Shown: positions 35,914 through 44,704, numbered from the stretch's first letter. The stretch is 64,000 nt of DNA from Micromonospora sp. HM5-17 (GCF_003762835.1 NZ_RJWA01000002.1:558001-622000); one strand, 5' to 3'. A program made the numbers and translations. Notes: generated from the sequence alone by a model not told the origin.

Positions 35914-37286
35914 ACGGGCCGGTGGAGCACGCGGTGTGCGGAGACGTGCGAGAGACACGCGGGGAGATGCGAGGGGAGCGCGGGGACGTGTGCGGGGAGC
36001 GCGGGGACGTGCCGGGGGAGCGGGCGGCGCGGTGGGACCTGCTGCTCACCGGCGGCGACCTGCTCGACCCGGGCGGCGGCCGGCGCGGTCCACACGACGT
36101 GGCGGTCCGCGACGGGCGGATCGCCGCGGTGGCGCCGCGACTGCCCCGCGACGGCGCGGCCGAGGTCGTCGACCTGGGCGGGCGACTCGTCACCCCGGGG
36201 CTGGTCGACCTGCACACCCACGTGTACGCCGGTGCGACGTACTGGGGGATCGACCCCGACCCGGTGGCGTGGCGCTCCGGGGTGACCACCTGGGTCGACG
36301 CCGGTTCGGCCGGTGCCTACTCGTTTCCGGCCTTCGCGGCGGCGGCGGCCGGTTACCGGGTTCGGGTCCCCGCGCTGCTGAACATCTCGACGGTGGGACT
36401 GGTCGCCCGCGTCGGGGAGGCGCGGGACCTCGCCAACTGCGACGTCGAGCTGGCGGTGGCCACGGTACGGGCGTACCGGGACAGCATCGTCGGGATCAAG
36501 GTCCGGATGGACCGGCACAACATCGGCACGCACGGGCTGACCCCGCTGCGCCGGGCGGTCGCGGCGGCCGAGGCCGCCGACCTGCCGGTGATGGTCCACA
36601 TCGGAGCGGCGCCGCCGTCGATCGGCGAGCTGCTGCCGCTGCTGCGTCCGGGCGACATCATCACGCACTGTGCCAGCGGTATCGCCGCCGGTCCGGCGGG
36701 GTTCGATCCCGCCGCCAAGGACGCGTACCAGGCGGGGATCGTCTTCGACCTCGGGCACGGCTCCGGCGGCTTCGCCTTCGACGTCCTGGAGGCGCAGCTG
36801 GCCGCCGGGATGCCGCCGCACGTGGTCTCCACCGACCTGCACGCGCGCTCGCTGCACGGCCCGGTCTTCGACCTGCCGACGACGATGGCCAAGGCACTCG
36901 CCGTCGGGATGAGCCTGGAGCAGGTGGTCGCGGCGGCGACCATCGGCCCGGCCCGGGCACTCGGTCTGCCGGCCGGGGTCGGCACGCTTGCGGTCGGCGG
37001 GCCGGCCGACCTCGCCGTCTTCACCGTCGAGCACGGCCGGTTCGAGCTGTCCGACGTGCACGGGCAGCGCCGTACCGCCCCGCTGCGGCTGGTGAACGAG
37101 GCGACCTATCGGGCGGGTCGGCCGCTACCACCCCGGCTCTCGCCGCCACCCCCGCCGTGGATCCCGCTCACCGACGCCCAGCGTGCCGCCCTGGCCGACC
37201 GGGACCGGGCGGTCCGTCGACTGCTGACCACACCCCTGGTGGGCCCCGACGGGCTCACCGAACAGTTTCCCCGAGACGGAGGTTGA
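35910..37286 (+). CDS. amidohydrolase/deacetylase family metalloenzyme (COG3964-like)
   Basis: A 458-residue amidohydrolase of the group containing Atu3266 and EF_0837. Metal ligands are H102 and H104 (LHTHVYAG), the Lys to be carbamylated in IVGIKVRM, His in VMVHIG and THCAS, and Asp in VSTDLHA. The family hydrolyses esters or amides of small D- or R-hydroxy and amino acids. The N-terminal 40 residues carry an imperfect 7-residue repeat (see 35968-36009) and are not part of the fold. The ATG overlaps the regulator's stop by 4 bp. Context with the D-amino-acid deaminase and RidA suggests removal of an acyl group from a D-amino acid. Confidence 0.85.
   Translation: MNGPVEHAVCGDVRETRGEMRGERGDVCGERGDVPGERAARWDLLLTGGDLLDPGGGRRGPHDVAVRDGRIAAVAPRLPRDGAAEVVDLGGRLVTPGLVDLHTHVYAGATYWGIDPDPVAWRSGVTTWVDAGSAGAYSFPAFAAAAAGYRVRVPALLNISTVGLVARVGEARDLANCDVELAVATVRAYRDSIVGIKVRMDRHNIGTHGLTPLRRAVAAAEAADLPVMVHIGAAPPSIGELLPLLRPGDIITHCASGIAAGPAGFDPAAKDAYQAGIVFDLGHGSGGFAFDVLEAQLAAGMPPHVVSTDLHARSLHGPVFDLPTTMAKALAVGMSLEQVVAAATIGPARALGLPAGVGTLAVGGPADLAVFTVEHGRFELSDVHGQRRTAPLRLVNEATYRAGRPLPPRLSPPPPPWIPLTDAQRAALADRDRAVRRLLTTPLVGPDGLTEQFPRDGG
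35968..36009 (+). repeat. 21-bp in-frame tandem repeat in the amidohydrolase N-terminus
   Basis: Two copies of a 21-bp unit, differing by two bases (35968-35988 and 35989-36009), followed by a third, decayed copy. They encode Gly-Glu-Arg-Gly-Asp-Val-rich heptads before the enzyme domain. Because the unit is 7 codons, copy changes keep the frame. Confidence 0.7.
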
Positions 37287-37288
37287 CC

Positions 37289-37669
37289 ATGCCCAAGAAG
37301 ATCATCGTCGCCGACCGGGCGGCGCCACCCGGCGGGCCGTACTCGCACGCGGTGGTCGCCGGAGACTTCGCGTACCTGGCCGGTGCCTGCCCGGTGCTGC
37401 CGGACGGCACCTGGGTCACCGGGGACTTCGCCGCCCAGGCCCGAGCCGCGTTCGACAATCTGGCGGCGGTGGCCGAGGCGGCCGGCGGCGACCTCAGCAA
37501 GGCCGTCCGGGTCGGCGTCTACCTGCGCGACTTCGCCGACTTTCCGACGATGAACGAGATCTACCAGGAGTACTTCGGCACCGAGAACCTGCCGGCCCGG
37601 ACCACCCTGCCGGTCGCCCTGAACGGCTTCGACATCGAGGTCGACGCGGTCCTGTACCTCGGGGACTAG
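37289..37669 (+). CDS. RidA-family enamine/imine deaminase
   Basis: A 126-residue RidA/YjgF protein (PPGGPYSHAVVAGDFAYLAGACP at the start, NLPARTTLPVALNGFDIEVDAV at the end, with the conserved Arg in NLPARTTL). RidA hydrolyses reactive enamine/imine intermediates released by PLP enzymes such as serine and threonine dehydratases. Its place two bases after the amidohydrolase and near a PLP dehydratase is what the chemistry predicts. ATG with GGAGG six bases upstream. Confidence 0.95.
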   Translation: MPKKIIVADRAAPPGGPYSHAVVAGDFAYLAGACPVLPDGTWVTGDFAAQARAAFDNLAAVAEAAGGDLSKAVRVGVYLRDFADFPTMNEIYQEYFGTENLPARTTLPVALNGFDIEVDAVLYLGD

Positions 37670-37672
37670 GGG

Positions 37673-37728
37673 CACCGGACGGTCAGCGGGGCGCTGTCCG
37701 CAACCGGTGAAACACTGACCGCCCGGTG
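37673..37728 (+). terminator. hairpin after ridA
   Basis: 14-bp arms at 37673-37686 (CACCGGACGGTCAG) and 37715-37728 pair with one mismatch, starting 4 bp after the ridA stop codon. Confidence 0.65.
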
Positions 37729-37885
37729 CGCCGGGCGGGCGGTACGACGTGCCCAGAAACCGCTTCTGAGCTGGGAAATTGTGACTTGACGCGACCGGGT
37801 AGGCCGCCCCAGCCTGAAGGACATCATTACCGACCTAATTACGAACATGGCTCGTTATAGAACTCTTTCCCGAGGGAGACCACCC
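37729..37885 (+). promoter_or_regulatory. promoter region of the sugar ABC operon
   Basis: This AT-richer stretch holds TTGACG (37784-37789) as a possible -35 and, at 37841-37855, ACGA and TCGT separated by 7 bases in a weak inverted repeat. The GAGGGAG before the GTG at 37886 is the ribosome site. I could not identify a known operator such as DasR. Confidence 0.4.
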
Positions 37886-39172
37886 GTGCGGAGATTTCTC
37901 GCCCTGACCGCGCTCTGCGCCGTCGCCCTGGGCGTCGCTGCTTGCGCACCCTCTACCGGCCAATCGACCGACAGCACCGACTCCATGACCGGCACCCTGC
38001 GGGTCTGGCTCTTCGACGAGGCCAACCGCGCCGCCAAGGAGGCGGTGATCAAGGAGGCCATCGCCGAGTTCACGGCGCGCCACGACGACGTCACGGTCGA
38101 TGTCAGCTACCTGGCCACCGACACCCGCGCCGAGAAGTACAAGGGCGCGCTCAACGACCCGGCGAGCGCGCCGGACGTGACCGAGATCGGCAACACCGAC
38201 CTGGCGAGCTTCGTCGCCTCCAACGGAATGATCGACGTCACCGCGGACAACGGCAGGTGGGCCGAGGCGGCCGACCTGCCGGCCGACCTGGTCAACACCG
38301 TCACCGTGCAGGGGAAGCAGTACGGTGTGCCGTGGTGGCTCGGCGTGCGGGCCCTCTACTACCGCACCGACATCTTCAACGAACTCGGCCTCCAGCCCCC
38401 CACGTCGTACGCCGAGCTGGTCAGCGCGGCCAAGAAGGTCCGGGCCGCCCACCCGGAGATGCTGGGGATCGCGGTCGGCGGGCTCTACACCTTCGGCGCG
38501 CTGCCGTTCATCTGGGACGCCGGCGGCGACATCGCCACCAGCTCCGGCGACGGCTACACCGCGGCGATCGACTCGCCGGCGGCCAAGGCCGGCATCAAGG
38601 CGTACACGGACCTGTTCAGCGACGACATCTGCCCCGCCCAGCAGTGTGTGGACCTGACCGGCGGCGGCACCGTCGAGGCGTTCGCGGCGGGTCGGGCCGG
38701 GATGGCCATTCTCGGCAACTTCAACCGCTCGGCGGTGGACGCCGGCGCGGTCAAGGGGAAGTACGCCGTCGTGCCGCTCCCCGGCGCCAAGCCCGGCTCG
38801 ATCGCTCCCGCCTTCGCCGGCGGCAGCAGCCTGGGGGTCTTCCGTTCCACGAAGCACCGGACCCTCGCCGTCGAGTTCATGCACCTGCTGGCGAGCAAGA
38901 AGTACACCCTGAAGCTGTACGAGGCGATGGGCTTCCTGCCCGCGATGAAGTCGGCCCGGGCCGAGGTGGTCAGCACCCAGCCGTTCCTCAAGCCGTTCCT
39001 CGACACCATGGACGCCGGAACCAGGTTCGTACCGGTCGACAAGGCGTGGACCACCATCGACGCCGAGCGGATCATCCCGACCATGCTCCAGAAGGTGATC
39101 ACGAAGAAGGCGAGTGTGGACGCGGCGGCCGCCGAGGCGAACCAGCAGATCACCGCGGCGTTCGGAAAGTAG
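37886..39172 (+). CDS. sugar ABC importer substrate-binding lipoprotein
   Basis: A 428-residue lipoprotein: basic N-terminus, hydrophobic stretch, lipobox VAAC near residue 20, then a family 1 extracellular binding protein (TLRVWLFDEAN, GTVEAFAAGRAGMAILGNF). GTG at 37886 with GAGGGAG seven bases upstream is a better start than the ATG 39 bp earlier, because it begins the signal peptide directly. It starts an operon with two permeases and a GH20 hexosaminidase, an arrangement like dasABC-dasD of Streptomyces, so N-acetylglucosamine oligomers are a likely ligand; this is inference from context. No ATPase gene is in the operon, so a shared MsiK-type ATPase may be used. Confidence 0.9.
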   Translation: MRRFLALTALCAVALGVAACAPSTGQSTDSTDSMTGTLRVWLFDEANRAAKEAVIKEAIAEFTARHDDVTVDVSYLATDTRAEKYKGALNDPASAPDVTEIGNTDLASFVASNGMIDVTADNGRWAEAADLPADLVNTVTVQGKQYGVPWWLGVRALYYRTDIFNELGLQPPTSYAELVSAAKKVRAAHPEMLGIAVGGLYTFGALPFIWDAGGDIATSSGDGYTAAIDSPAAKAGIKAYTDLFSDDICPAQQCVDLTGGGTVEAFAAGRAGMAILGNFNRSAVDAGAVKGKYAVVPLPGAKPGSIAPAFAGGSSLGVFRSTKHRTLAVEFMHLLASKKYTLKLYEAMGFLPAMKSARAEVVSTQPFLKPFLDTMDAGTRFVPVDKAWTTIDAERIIPTMLQKVITKKASVDAAAAEANQQITAAFGK

Positions 39173-39178
39173 CGACCG

Positions 39179-40072
39179 GTGTCGACCGCCACGCTCCGCC
39201 GGCAGCGGCTCACGCCCCTGTGGCTGCTGCTGCCGGCGCTCGCCGTCCTGGTGCCGATGTTCGCGTACCCGCTCTACCAGCTCGGGCTGCTCTCCCTGTT
39301 CGACTACGGGCAGCCCCAGGTCAGCGGGGGCGAGCCGGCCCGGTTCCTGGGCGCGGGGAACTACCGGACCCTCGTCGCCGACCCGGCGTTCTGGACCGTG
39401 CTCGGCCAGACGGTGCTCTTCGCCGCCGGCTGCGTGGTCGCGACGCTCGCGGTCGGCGCCGCACTCGCGGTGCTGCTGACCCGGGTCGGCCGGGTGGCCC
39501 GGATCGCGCTGTCGCTCGCGGCGCTCACCGCCTGGGCCGCCCCGGCGATGACCGGCTCGGTGGTCTGGATGTTCCTCTTCGACAGCAACCTCGGTCTGGT
39601 CAACGAGCTGCTCGGGCTGGGCGCGTACAACTGGCTCTACGACCGGACCGTGGCGTTCGTCCTGGTCGGCGCGGTGGTGGTCTGGCACTCGTTCCCGTTC
39701 GTGATGATCACCCTGTACGCCGGCATCAAGGCGATCCCCGACTCGGTGCTGGAGGCCGCGGCCCTGGACGGTGCGGGTCCCGCCGCCACGTTCCGCCGGA
39801 TCATCGTCCCGATGTTGCGGCCGCTCCTCACGATCGTGGTGATCCAGTCGATCATCTGGGACTTCAAGGTGTTCACCCAGATCTACGTGATGACCCGCGG
39901 CGGCGGCATCGCCGGCCAGAACCTGGTGCTCAACGTGTACGCGTACCAGAAGGCGTTCGCCTCCGCGCAGTACGGCCTCGGCTCGGCGATCGGGGTCGTG
40001 ATGACCCTGATCCTGCTGGTGGTCACGCTGCTCTACCTGCGGGCGCTGCGTCGTACCGGAGAGTCGCTGTGA
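39179..40072 (+). CDS. sugar ABC importer permease (MalF type)
   Basis: A 297-residue permease with six helices, of the sugar CUT1 class. The EAA-loop is seen in SVLEAAALDGAGPAATFRRI. GTG start 7 bp after the binding-protein gene. It forms the membrane channel with the next permease. Confidence 0.92.
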   Translation: MSTATLRRQRLTPLWLLLPALAVLVPMFAYPLYQLGLLSLFDYGQPQVSGGEPARFLGAGNYRTLVADPAFWTVLGQTVLFAAGCVVATLAVGAALAVLLTRVGRVARIALSLAALTAWAAPAMTGSVVWMFLFDSNLGLVNELLGLGAYNWLYDRTVAFVLVGAVVVWHSFPFVMITLYAGIKAIPDSVLEAAALDGAGPAATFRRIIVPMLRPLLTIVVIQSIIWDFKVFTQIYVMTRGGGIAGQNLVLNVYAYQKAFASAQYGLGSAIGVVMTLILLVVTLLYLRALRRTGESL

Positions 40073-40172
40073 GCGCGGGGAGCGGACCGGGTGAGCCGGG
40101 CCGGCGGCCCGGGCGGAACGGCGCGGTGGTAGCGGGCAGGTCGCGGTGAGCGCGAGAACGGAGGGCGGCACG

Positions 40173-41129
40173 ATGGTGACGGGAAGCGCGCCGGGGGTAC
40201 GCGCCGTGCGTACCTGGCCGCGGGGTGGTGCGGCGGGCGCGGGACAGCGTCCGGGCGGCGGAGTCGCGCGGCGCCGGTCGCGGGGCGGAGGTCGGGTCTC
40301 GCGCCGGCTCGGCGACGCGATCGCGATCGCGGTCGCCGCGGTGACCGTCTTCCCGATCTACTGGATGGTGCTCTCCGCGGTGAAGCCGACCGGCGAGATC
40401 CTCTCGGCCGATCCCCGACCGTGGACCCTGCACCCGACGCTGGACCACTTCCGGGCGGCGCTCGGGGTGAGCGGGTTCGGCCGCTACTTCCTGAACAGCC
40501 TGGTCGTGGCGCTCTCGGTGGTCGTGCTGAGCGCGGTGGTCTCGTTCCTGGCCGCGGTGGCGCTGACCCGCTACCGGTTCCGGGCCCGCAGCACGATCCT
40601 GGTGCTCTTCCTGATCGCCCAGATGGTGCCGGTGGAGGCGCTGAGCATCCCGCTCTTCTTCCAGATCCGGGATCTCGGCCGGGTCGTACCGGGAGTGGGA
40701 CTCAACACGCTCGGTGCGCTGATCCTGGTGCAGCTGGCGTTCAGCCTGCCCTTCACGATCTGGATGCTGCGCGGCTTCGTCGCGGCGATCCCGCCGGAGG
40801 TGGAGGAGGCGGCGACCCTGGACGGGGCGGGACGGTTCACCATCCTGTGGCGGATCCTCTTTCCGCTGGTGGCGCCCGGTCTCGCCGCGACGAGCGTCTT
40901 CTCCTTCATCACCGCGTGGAACGACTTCATCTTCGCCAAGACGTTCATCATCAGCGCCACCGAGAACCAGACGCTGCCGGCCGCGCTGCTCGTCTTCTTC
41001 AAGCCGGACGAGAACGACTGGGGTGGCATCATGGCCGCCTCCACCCTGATGACGATCCCGGTGCTGATCTTCTTCATCCTCGTTCGGCGCCGCCTGGTCT
41101 CCGGGCTCGGTGGGGCGGTGAAGGACTGA
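40173..41129 (+). CDS. sugar ABC importer permease (MalG type)
   Basis: A 318-residue permease with six helices and EAA loop EVEEAATLDGAGRFTILWRI. The first ~40 residues are a Gly/Arg-rich extension before the first helix (AIAIAVAAVTVFPIYW). ATG with GGAGG eight bases upstream; a GTG nine codons earlier is less well supported. Its stop overlaps the hexosaminidase ATG by one base. Confidence 0.9.
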   Translation: MVTGSAPGVRAVRTWPRGGAAGAGQRPGGGVARRRSRGGGRVSRRLGDAIAIAVAAVTVFPIYWMVLSAVKPTGEILSADPRPWTLHPTLDHFRAALGVSGFGRYFLNSLVVALSVVVLSAVVSFLAAVALTRYRFRARSTILVLFLIAQMVPVEALSIPLFFQIRDLGRVVPGVGLNTLGALILVQLAFSLPFTIWMLRGFVAAIPPEVEEAATLDGAGRFTILWRILFPLVAPGLAATSVFSFITAWNDFIFAKTFIISATENQTLPAALLVFFKPDENDWGGIMAASTLMTIPVLIFFILVRRRLVSGLGGAVKD

Positions 41130-42898
41130 TGTCCGATCCCGTGGCGACCCTGCTGCCGCAACCGGTCACCGTCCGGCCCGGTGCCGGCGGTTGCACCCTC
41201 ACGTCCGCGACCGTGCTGCGGGCCGTCCCGGACTGCGCCGGCGTCGCCCGGTGGCTGCGGGAGATCCTGTCCCGCGCCACCGGGTTGCCGCTGCCGGAGC
41301 GGATCGGTCCGGTCACGGCCGCCGGGCCGGAGTCCGGCCAGGCCCACGCCGCCGGGGCGGCGTCCGGGATGACGGTGGCCGCCGACCCGACGTCCGGTGC
41401 TTCGGACGTCGGGTCGGCCCGTGCCGTCACGCTCGCCCTCGACCCGGCGCTCCCCGCGGAGGGATACCGGCTCCGGGTACGCCCCGACGGCATCGCCATC
41501 ACCGGCGGCTCACCCGCGGGCGTCTTCTACGGGGCACAGAGCCTGCGTCAACTGCTGCCACCGGCGGTGTACCGGCGGGCGCCGGTGCGCTCCGGCCCCT
41601 GGACCGTCCCCTGTCTCGACGTCGAGGACCGGCCGCGCTTCGGCTGGCGCGGGTTCATGCTGGACGTCGCGCGGCACTTCATGCCGGTCTCCGGGGTGTT
41701 GCGGATCGTCGACCTGCTCGCCGCGCACAAGCTCAACGTGCTGCACCTGCACCTCACCGACGACCAGGGCTGGCGACTGCAGATCCGGCGCTATCCGCGG
41801 CTCACCGAGGTCGGGGCCTGGCGGGCCGAGTCGATGGTCGGATCGCGCCAGCACGAGCGGTTCGACGGCCGGCCGCACGGCGGCTACTACCGCCAGGACG
41901 ACATCCGCGAGATCGTCGCGTACGCGGCCGAGCGGTTCGTCACCGTGGTACCGGAGATCGATCTGCCCGGCCACACCCAGGCGGCGATCGCGGCGTATCC
42001 GGAACTCGGCAACCACCCCGAGGAGCCGGTGGCGGTCTCCACCCGGTGGGGGATCTCGACACGGGTGCTCAACGTCTCCGACGAGACCATCGGCTTCTTC
42101 CGTGACGTCCTCGACGAGGTCATGGAACTCTTCCCGAGCCGGTACATCGGGATCGGCGGCGACGAGTGCCGCAAGGACGAGTGGCGGGCCAGTCCCGCCG
42201 CGCAGCGGCGGATCCGCGACCTCGGCCTGGCAGACGAGGACGAGCTGCAGGCCTGGTTCGTCCGGCAGTTCCAGGAGCACCTGGCCGCCCGCGGCCGGGT
42301 GCTGTACGGCTGGGACGAGATCCTGGAGGGCGGTCTCCCGCCGGGTGCCGCCGTCGCGGCCTGGCGCGGTCCCGCCGTGGCGGTAGCCGCGGCCGAGGCG
42401 GGGCACGACGTCGTCGCCTGCTGGGACAGCGCCGCGTACCTGGACTATCGCCAGTCCGAGCACCCGGACGAGCCGATCCCGGTCGGCACCCTGCTGACCG
42501 TCGCCGACGTCCGGGCCTTCGAGCCGGTACCGCCGACCCTGCCGGCCGGGTTGCGGCACCGCGTCCTCGGTGCCCAGTGCAACCTCTGGACCGAGCACGC
42601 CGACAGCCCTCGGGCCGTCGACTACCTCGCCTTTCCCCGGCTCTCGGCCTTCGCCGAGGCGGTCTGGTCGCCGGCCGGGACGACCGCCGGCTTCGACCGC
42701 CGCCTGGCCGCGCACCTACGCCGGCTCGACGCGATGGGCGTCGAGTACCGGCCGCCGGGTGGGCCGCTGCCCTGGCAACGGCGCCCGGACGCGGCCGGCT
42801 GGCCGCGCCAGCGCGCCGACCGGGCGGCCGAACTCGCTGAGCTGACCCGCAACGTGGTGTCGGCGCGGCCGGGTGGAGGTGTCGCCTCCGCCCGGTGA
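41129..42898 (+). CDS. beta-N-acetylhexosaminidase, GH20
   Basis: A 589-residue glycoside hydrolase of family 20. The substrate-binding start of the barrel is seen in FGWRGFMLDVARHFMPV, NVLHLHLTDDQGWRLQI and EIDLPGHTQAAI; the catalytic Asp-Glu pair lies in GIGGDECRKDEW near residue 345. It removes terminal GlcNAc or GalNAc residues. No signal peptide is seen, so it is probably cytoplasmic, acting on chitooligosaccharides brought in by the ABC importer of the same operon. ATG overlaps the previous stop by one base (TGATG). Confidence 0.95.
   Translation: MSDPVATLLPQPVTVRPGAGGCTLTSATVLRAVPDCAGVARWLREILSRATGLPLPERIGPVTAAGPESGQAHAAGAASGMTVAADPTSGASDVGSARAVTLALDPALPAEGYRLRVRPDGIAITGGSPAGVFYGAQSLRQLLPPAVYRRAPVRSGPWTVPCLDVEDRPRFGWRGFMLDVARHFMPVSGVLRIVDLLAAHKLNVLHLHLTDDQGWRLQIRRYPRLTEVGAWRAESMVGSRQHERFDGRPHGGYYRQDDIREIVAYAAERFVTVVPEIDLPGHTQAAIAAYPELGNHPEEPVAVSTRWGISTRVLNVSDETIGFFRDVLDEVMELFPSRYIGIGGDECRKDEWRASPAAQRRIRDLGLADEDELQAWFVRQFQEHLAARGRVLYGWDEILEGGLPPGAAVAAWRGPAVAVAAAEAGHDVVACWDSAAYLDYRQSEHPDEPIPVGTLLTVADVRAFEPVPPTLPAGLRHRVLGAQCNLWTEHADSPRAVDYLAFPRLSAFAEAVWSPAGTTAGFDRRLAAHLRRLDAMGVEYRPPGGPLPWQRRPDAAGWPRQRADRAAELAELTRNVVSARPGGGVASAR
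42869..42895. terminator. hairpin at the end of the hexosaminidase gene
   Basis: CCGGGTGGAGG and CCTCCGCCCGG pair over 11 bp with one G-T wobble and a 5-base loop, and the repeat ends immediately before the stop codon. It can serve the convergent MFS gene too. Confidence 0.55.
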
Positions 42899-42929
42899 GC
42901 GTGCCCCGACCAGCCGGACGACGGCCCGT

Positions 42930-44363
42930 TCAGGGCGACGGAGCGCGGACGGTCCCCGGCGTGCCGGCCGGCCCCGGGTCCGGGGGAGCGCCGTCGACCG
43001 GAGCCGCGGCGGGGGAACCGGTCGGGGCGTGGGGCGGTCCCGCCTCCGGAGCGTGACCCTGGGCGCGGGCCGGGCCCAGCCCGGCGGCGACCCGGCGTTC
43101 CCGGGGCGGGCCGGCGAGAAGGTGTCCGGCGGTCGCGAGCAGCCCGACCGCGCCGACCGCCAGCCAGTGGCCGTCGCCGAGGTACTGCAGGCTGGTTCCG
43201 CCGATGCTCGGGGCGACGAAGGCGGCGGCCGGGAAGGTGAGGTAGAAGACGGCCTGGTAGCGACCGCGTAGCGCGGGCGGGGCCAGCTCGGCGTTGATCT
43301 CGGCGTTCGGCGGGGCGGCGAGCATCGATCCGACCGTCCAGACCAGGGCGGCCAGCAAATAGCTGGGAAGCCGGTCGGCCAGCGCCAGGCTGGCGTACCC
43401 GAGCGCCATCAGCGTGGTCGCGGTGGCCAGCACCCGGTGCTTGGGACGCCCGTCCAGCAGCCGGGGCACGAAGAGCTGCCCGGCCACGATGAGCGCGCCA
43501 CCGAGCGCGACCACCAGGCCGTACGCCGAGGAGCTGAGCCCGTCGGCGCGCATCGCCAGCGGCATGACGGTGGAGTTCTGGGTGGTGAGCATCGCCTGCA
43601 CGAAGGTCAGCCCGACGAAGGCCAGGAAGATCCGGTCGGTGAGCGGCACCCACAGCCCGCCCCGGCCGACACCCCGTCGCGGTCGCCGGCTCCGCCCCGT
43701 CTCGTCGAGCGGCACGGCGACACCGGATCCGGCGGTACCGCCATGGTCGACGGTGCTCGGGCGGGCCACGGCGGGGCGAAGGGTCTCCGGGACCTTCCAC
43801 GCGATGATGACGGCGGTGCAGAGCGTGGTGCCGGCGTCGACCAGGAACAGCGCGAGGTAGCTCGCCTCGGCGAGCAGCCCGGCCAGCGCGGACGCCAGGG
43901 CCGTCCCGACGTTGAAGGCCCAGAACTGGAGGTTGAACGCGCGGGACCGGCGGGGCAGGGGCACCACGTCGACGATCGCGGCGACGAACGCCGGGCCCGG
44001 CATCGAGTGGGCGATCCCGACCAGCGCGGCGAGCAGGGCGATGATCGGCACGTTGGTGGCGACCGCCATCCCGCCCATCAGCATCGCGGCGACCAGGTGC
44101 GCCCAGAACAGCGTCCGGCGCCGTCCCCAGCGGTCGGTGAGGACCCCGCCGAGCAGGACGCCGACCACTCCGCCGATGCCGTACGCCCCGACCGCCAACC
44201 CGGTCAGCGCCGCGCCGACCCCGCGCGCCTCGGTGAGGTAGAGCGGGAGGAAGAGCATGGCGAAGGCGCCGACCCGGTTGATCAGGAGACCGGACCAGAG
44301 GTACCAGAAGGTCGCCGGGAGCCCTCCGGCGGTGTCGCGCAACCAGCCCCGAACTGTCCGCAC
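42930..44363 (-). CDS. MFS transporter
   Basis: A 477-residue MFS protein with about twelve helices, of the drug/multidrug-export type (GGVLTDRWGRRRTLFWAHL is motif A; NVGTALASALAGLL in the next repeat). The long frame continues upstream, but the GTG at 44363 with GGAGG four bases before it starts just before the first helix. A ~60-residue Pro/Ala/Gly-rich tail ends the protein. Its promoter lies in the region shared with the formate dehydrogenase operon, though the inverted repeat there may or may not concern it. Substrate unknown. Confidence 0.88.
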   Translation of the reverse strand: MRTVRGWLRDTAGGLPATFWYLWSGLLINRVGAFAMLFLPLYLTEARGVGAALTGLAVGAYGIGGVVGVLLGGVLTDRWGRRRTLFWAHLVAAMLMGGMAVATNVPIIALLAALVGIAHSMPGPAFVAAIVDVVPLPRRSRAFNLQFWAFNVGTALASALAGLLAEASYLALFLVDAGTTLCTAVIIAWKVPETLRPAVARPSTVDHGGTAGSGVAVPLDETGRSRRPRRGVGRGGLWVPLTDRIFLAFVGLTFVQAMLTTQNSTVMPLAMRADGLSSSAYGLVVALGGALIVAGQLFVPRLLDGRPKHRVLATATTLMALGYASLALADRLPSYLLAALVWTVGSMLAAPPNAEINAELAPPALRGRYQAVFYLTFPAAAFVAPSIGGTSLQYLGDGHWLAVGAVGLLATAGHLLAGPPRERRVAAGLGPARAQGHAPEAGPPHAPTGSPAAAPVDGAPPDPGPAGTPGTVRAPSP

Positions 44364-44595
44364 CCGTCCTCCGATGAGGAAGCTGTTCTGTTGTCCGGCC
44401 GGCTCGACGGTAGGGAGTCGGTGCGCCGTGCGCCAGTGGGATTCGTCGCATCTCCGCCGGACGGTGTCCGTGTGTGCCCGTCGGGCACGGCCGGGGAAAG
44501 ATCCCGGATGCGCGGTCGGCATGCCCCCGCGGGTCGTCGCGGGTCCGGCCGGGTCGCGCACGGGGACCCGGCTCGGTCCCGGTACGGCATCAGCC

Positions 44596-44620
44596 TTGAT
44601 AGGCGATACCTATTGATCAA
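44596..44620. promoter_or_regulatory. second inverted repeat upstream of fdsG
   Basis: TTGATAGG and CCTATTGATCAA flank CGATA; the pairing TTGATAGG with CCTAT..ATCAA is near perfect (two extra bases on the right arm). It lies 15 bp upstream of the CATACnGTATG-type site and may bind another regulator or the divergent MFS regulator. Confidence 0.45.
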
Positions 44621-44637
44621 TCGGACCTACCAATGTG

Positions 44638-44648
44638 CATATTGTATT
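44638..44648. promoter_or_regulatory. CATACnGTATG-type operator before fdsG
   Basis: CATATTGTATT, inside the longer imperfect palindrome GTGCATATTGTATTCAC (44635-44651). One of four similar sites in this part of the window; it overlaps a possible -10 region, so the protein bound there would repress. Confidence 0.65.
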
Positions 44649-44704
44649 CACGCCGCCGTATCGTGGAGCCGATCGGTCGATCTGCGAGCGGAGGGTGGAA
44701 CACC

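Larger units (their letters stand above)
44364..44704. promoter_or_regulatory. divergent regulatory region before the formate dehydrogenase operon
   Basis: This 341-bp gene-free stretch holds an inverted repeat (44596-44620) and the CATATTGTATT operator (44638-44648). A TTGATC hexamer at 44613-44618 could be a -35 with the operator covering the -10 region. The remainder has no signal I can name. Confidence 0.6.

Noticed and set aside
37835-40171. A 778-residue minus-strand open frame
   Set aside because: It is antisense to the sugar ABC genes and lacks any recognisable motif.
44633-44704. ATG at 44633 as the fdsG start
   Set aside because: It falls in the operator, has no ribosome site, and would give an N-terminus not found in FdsG.
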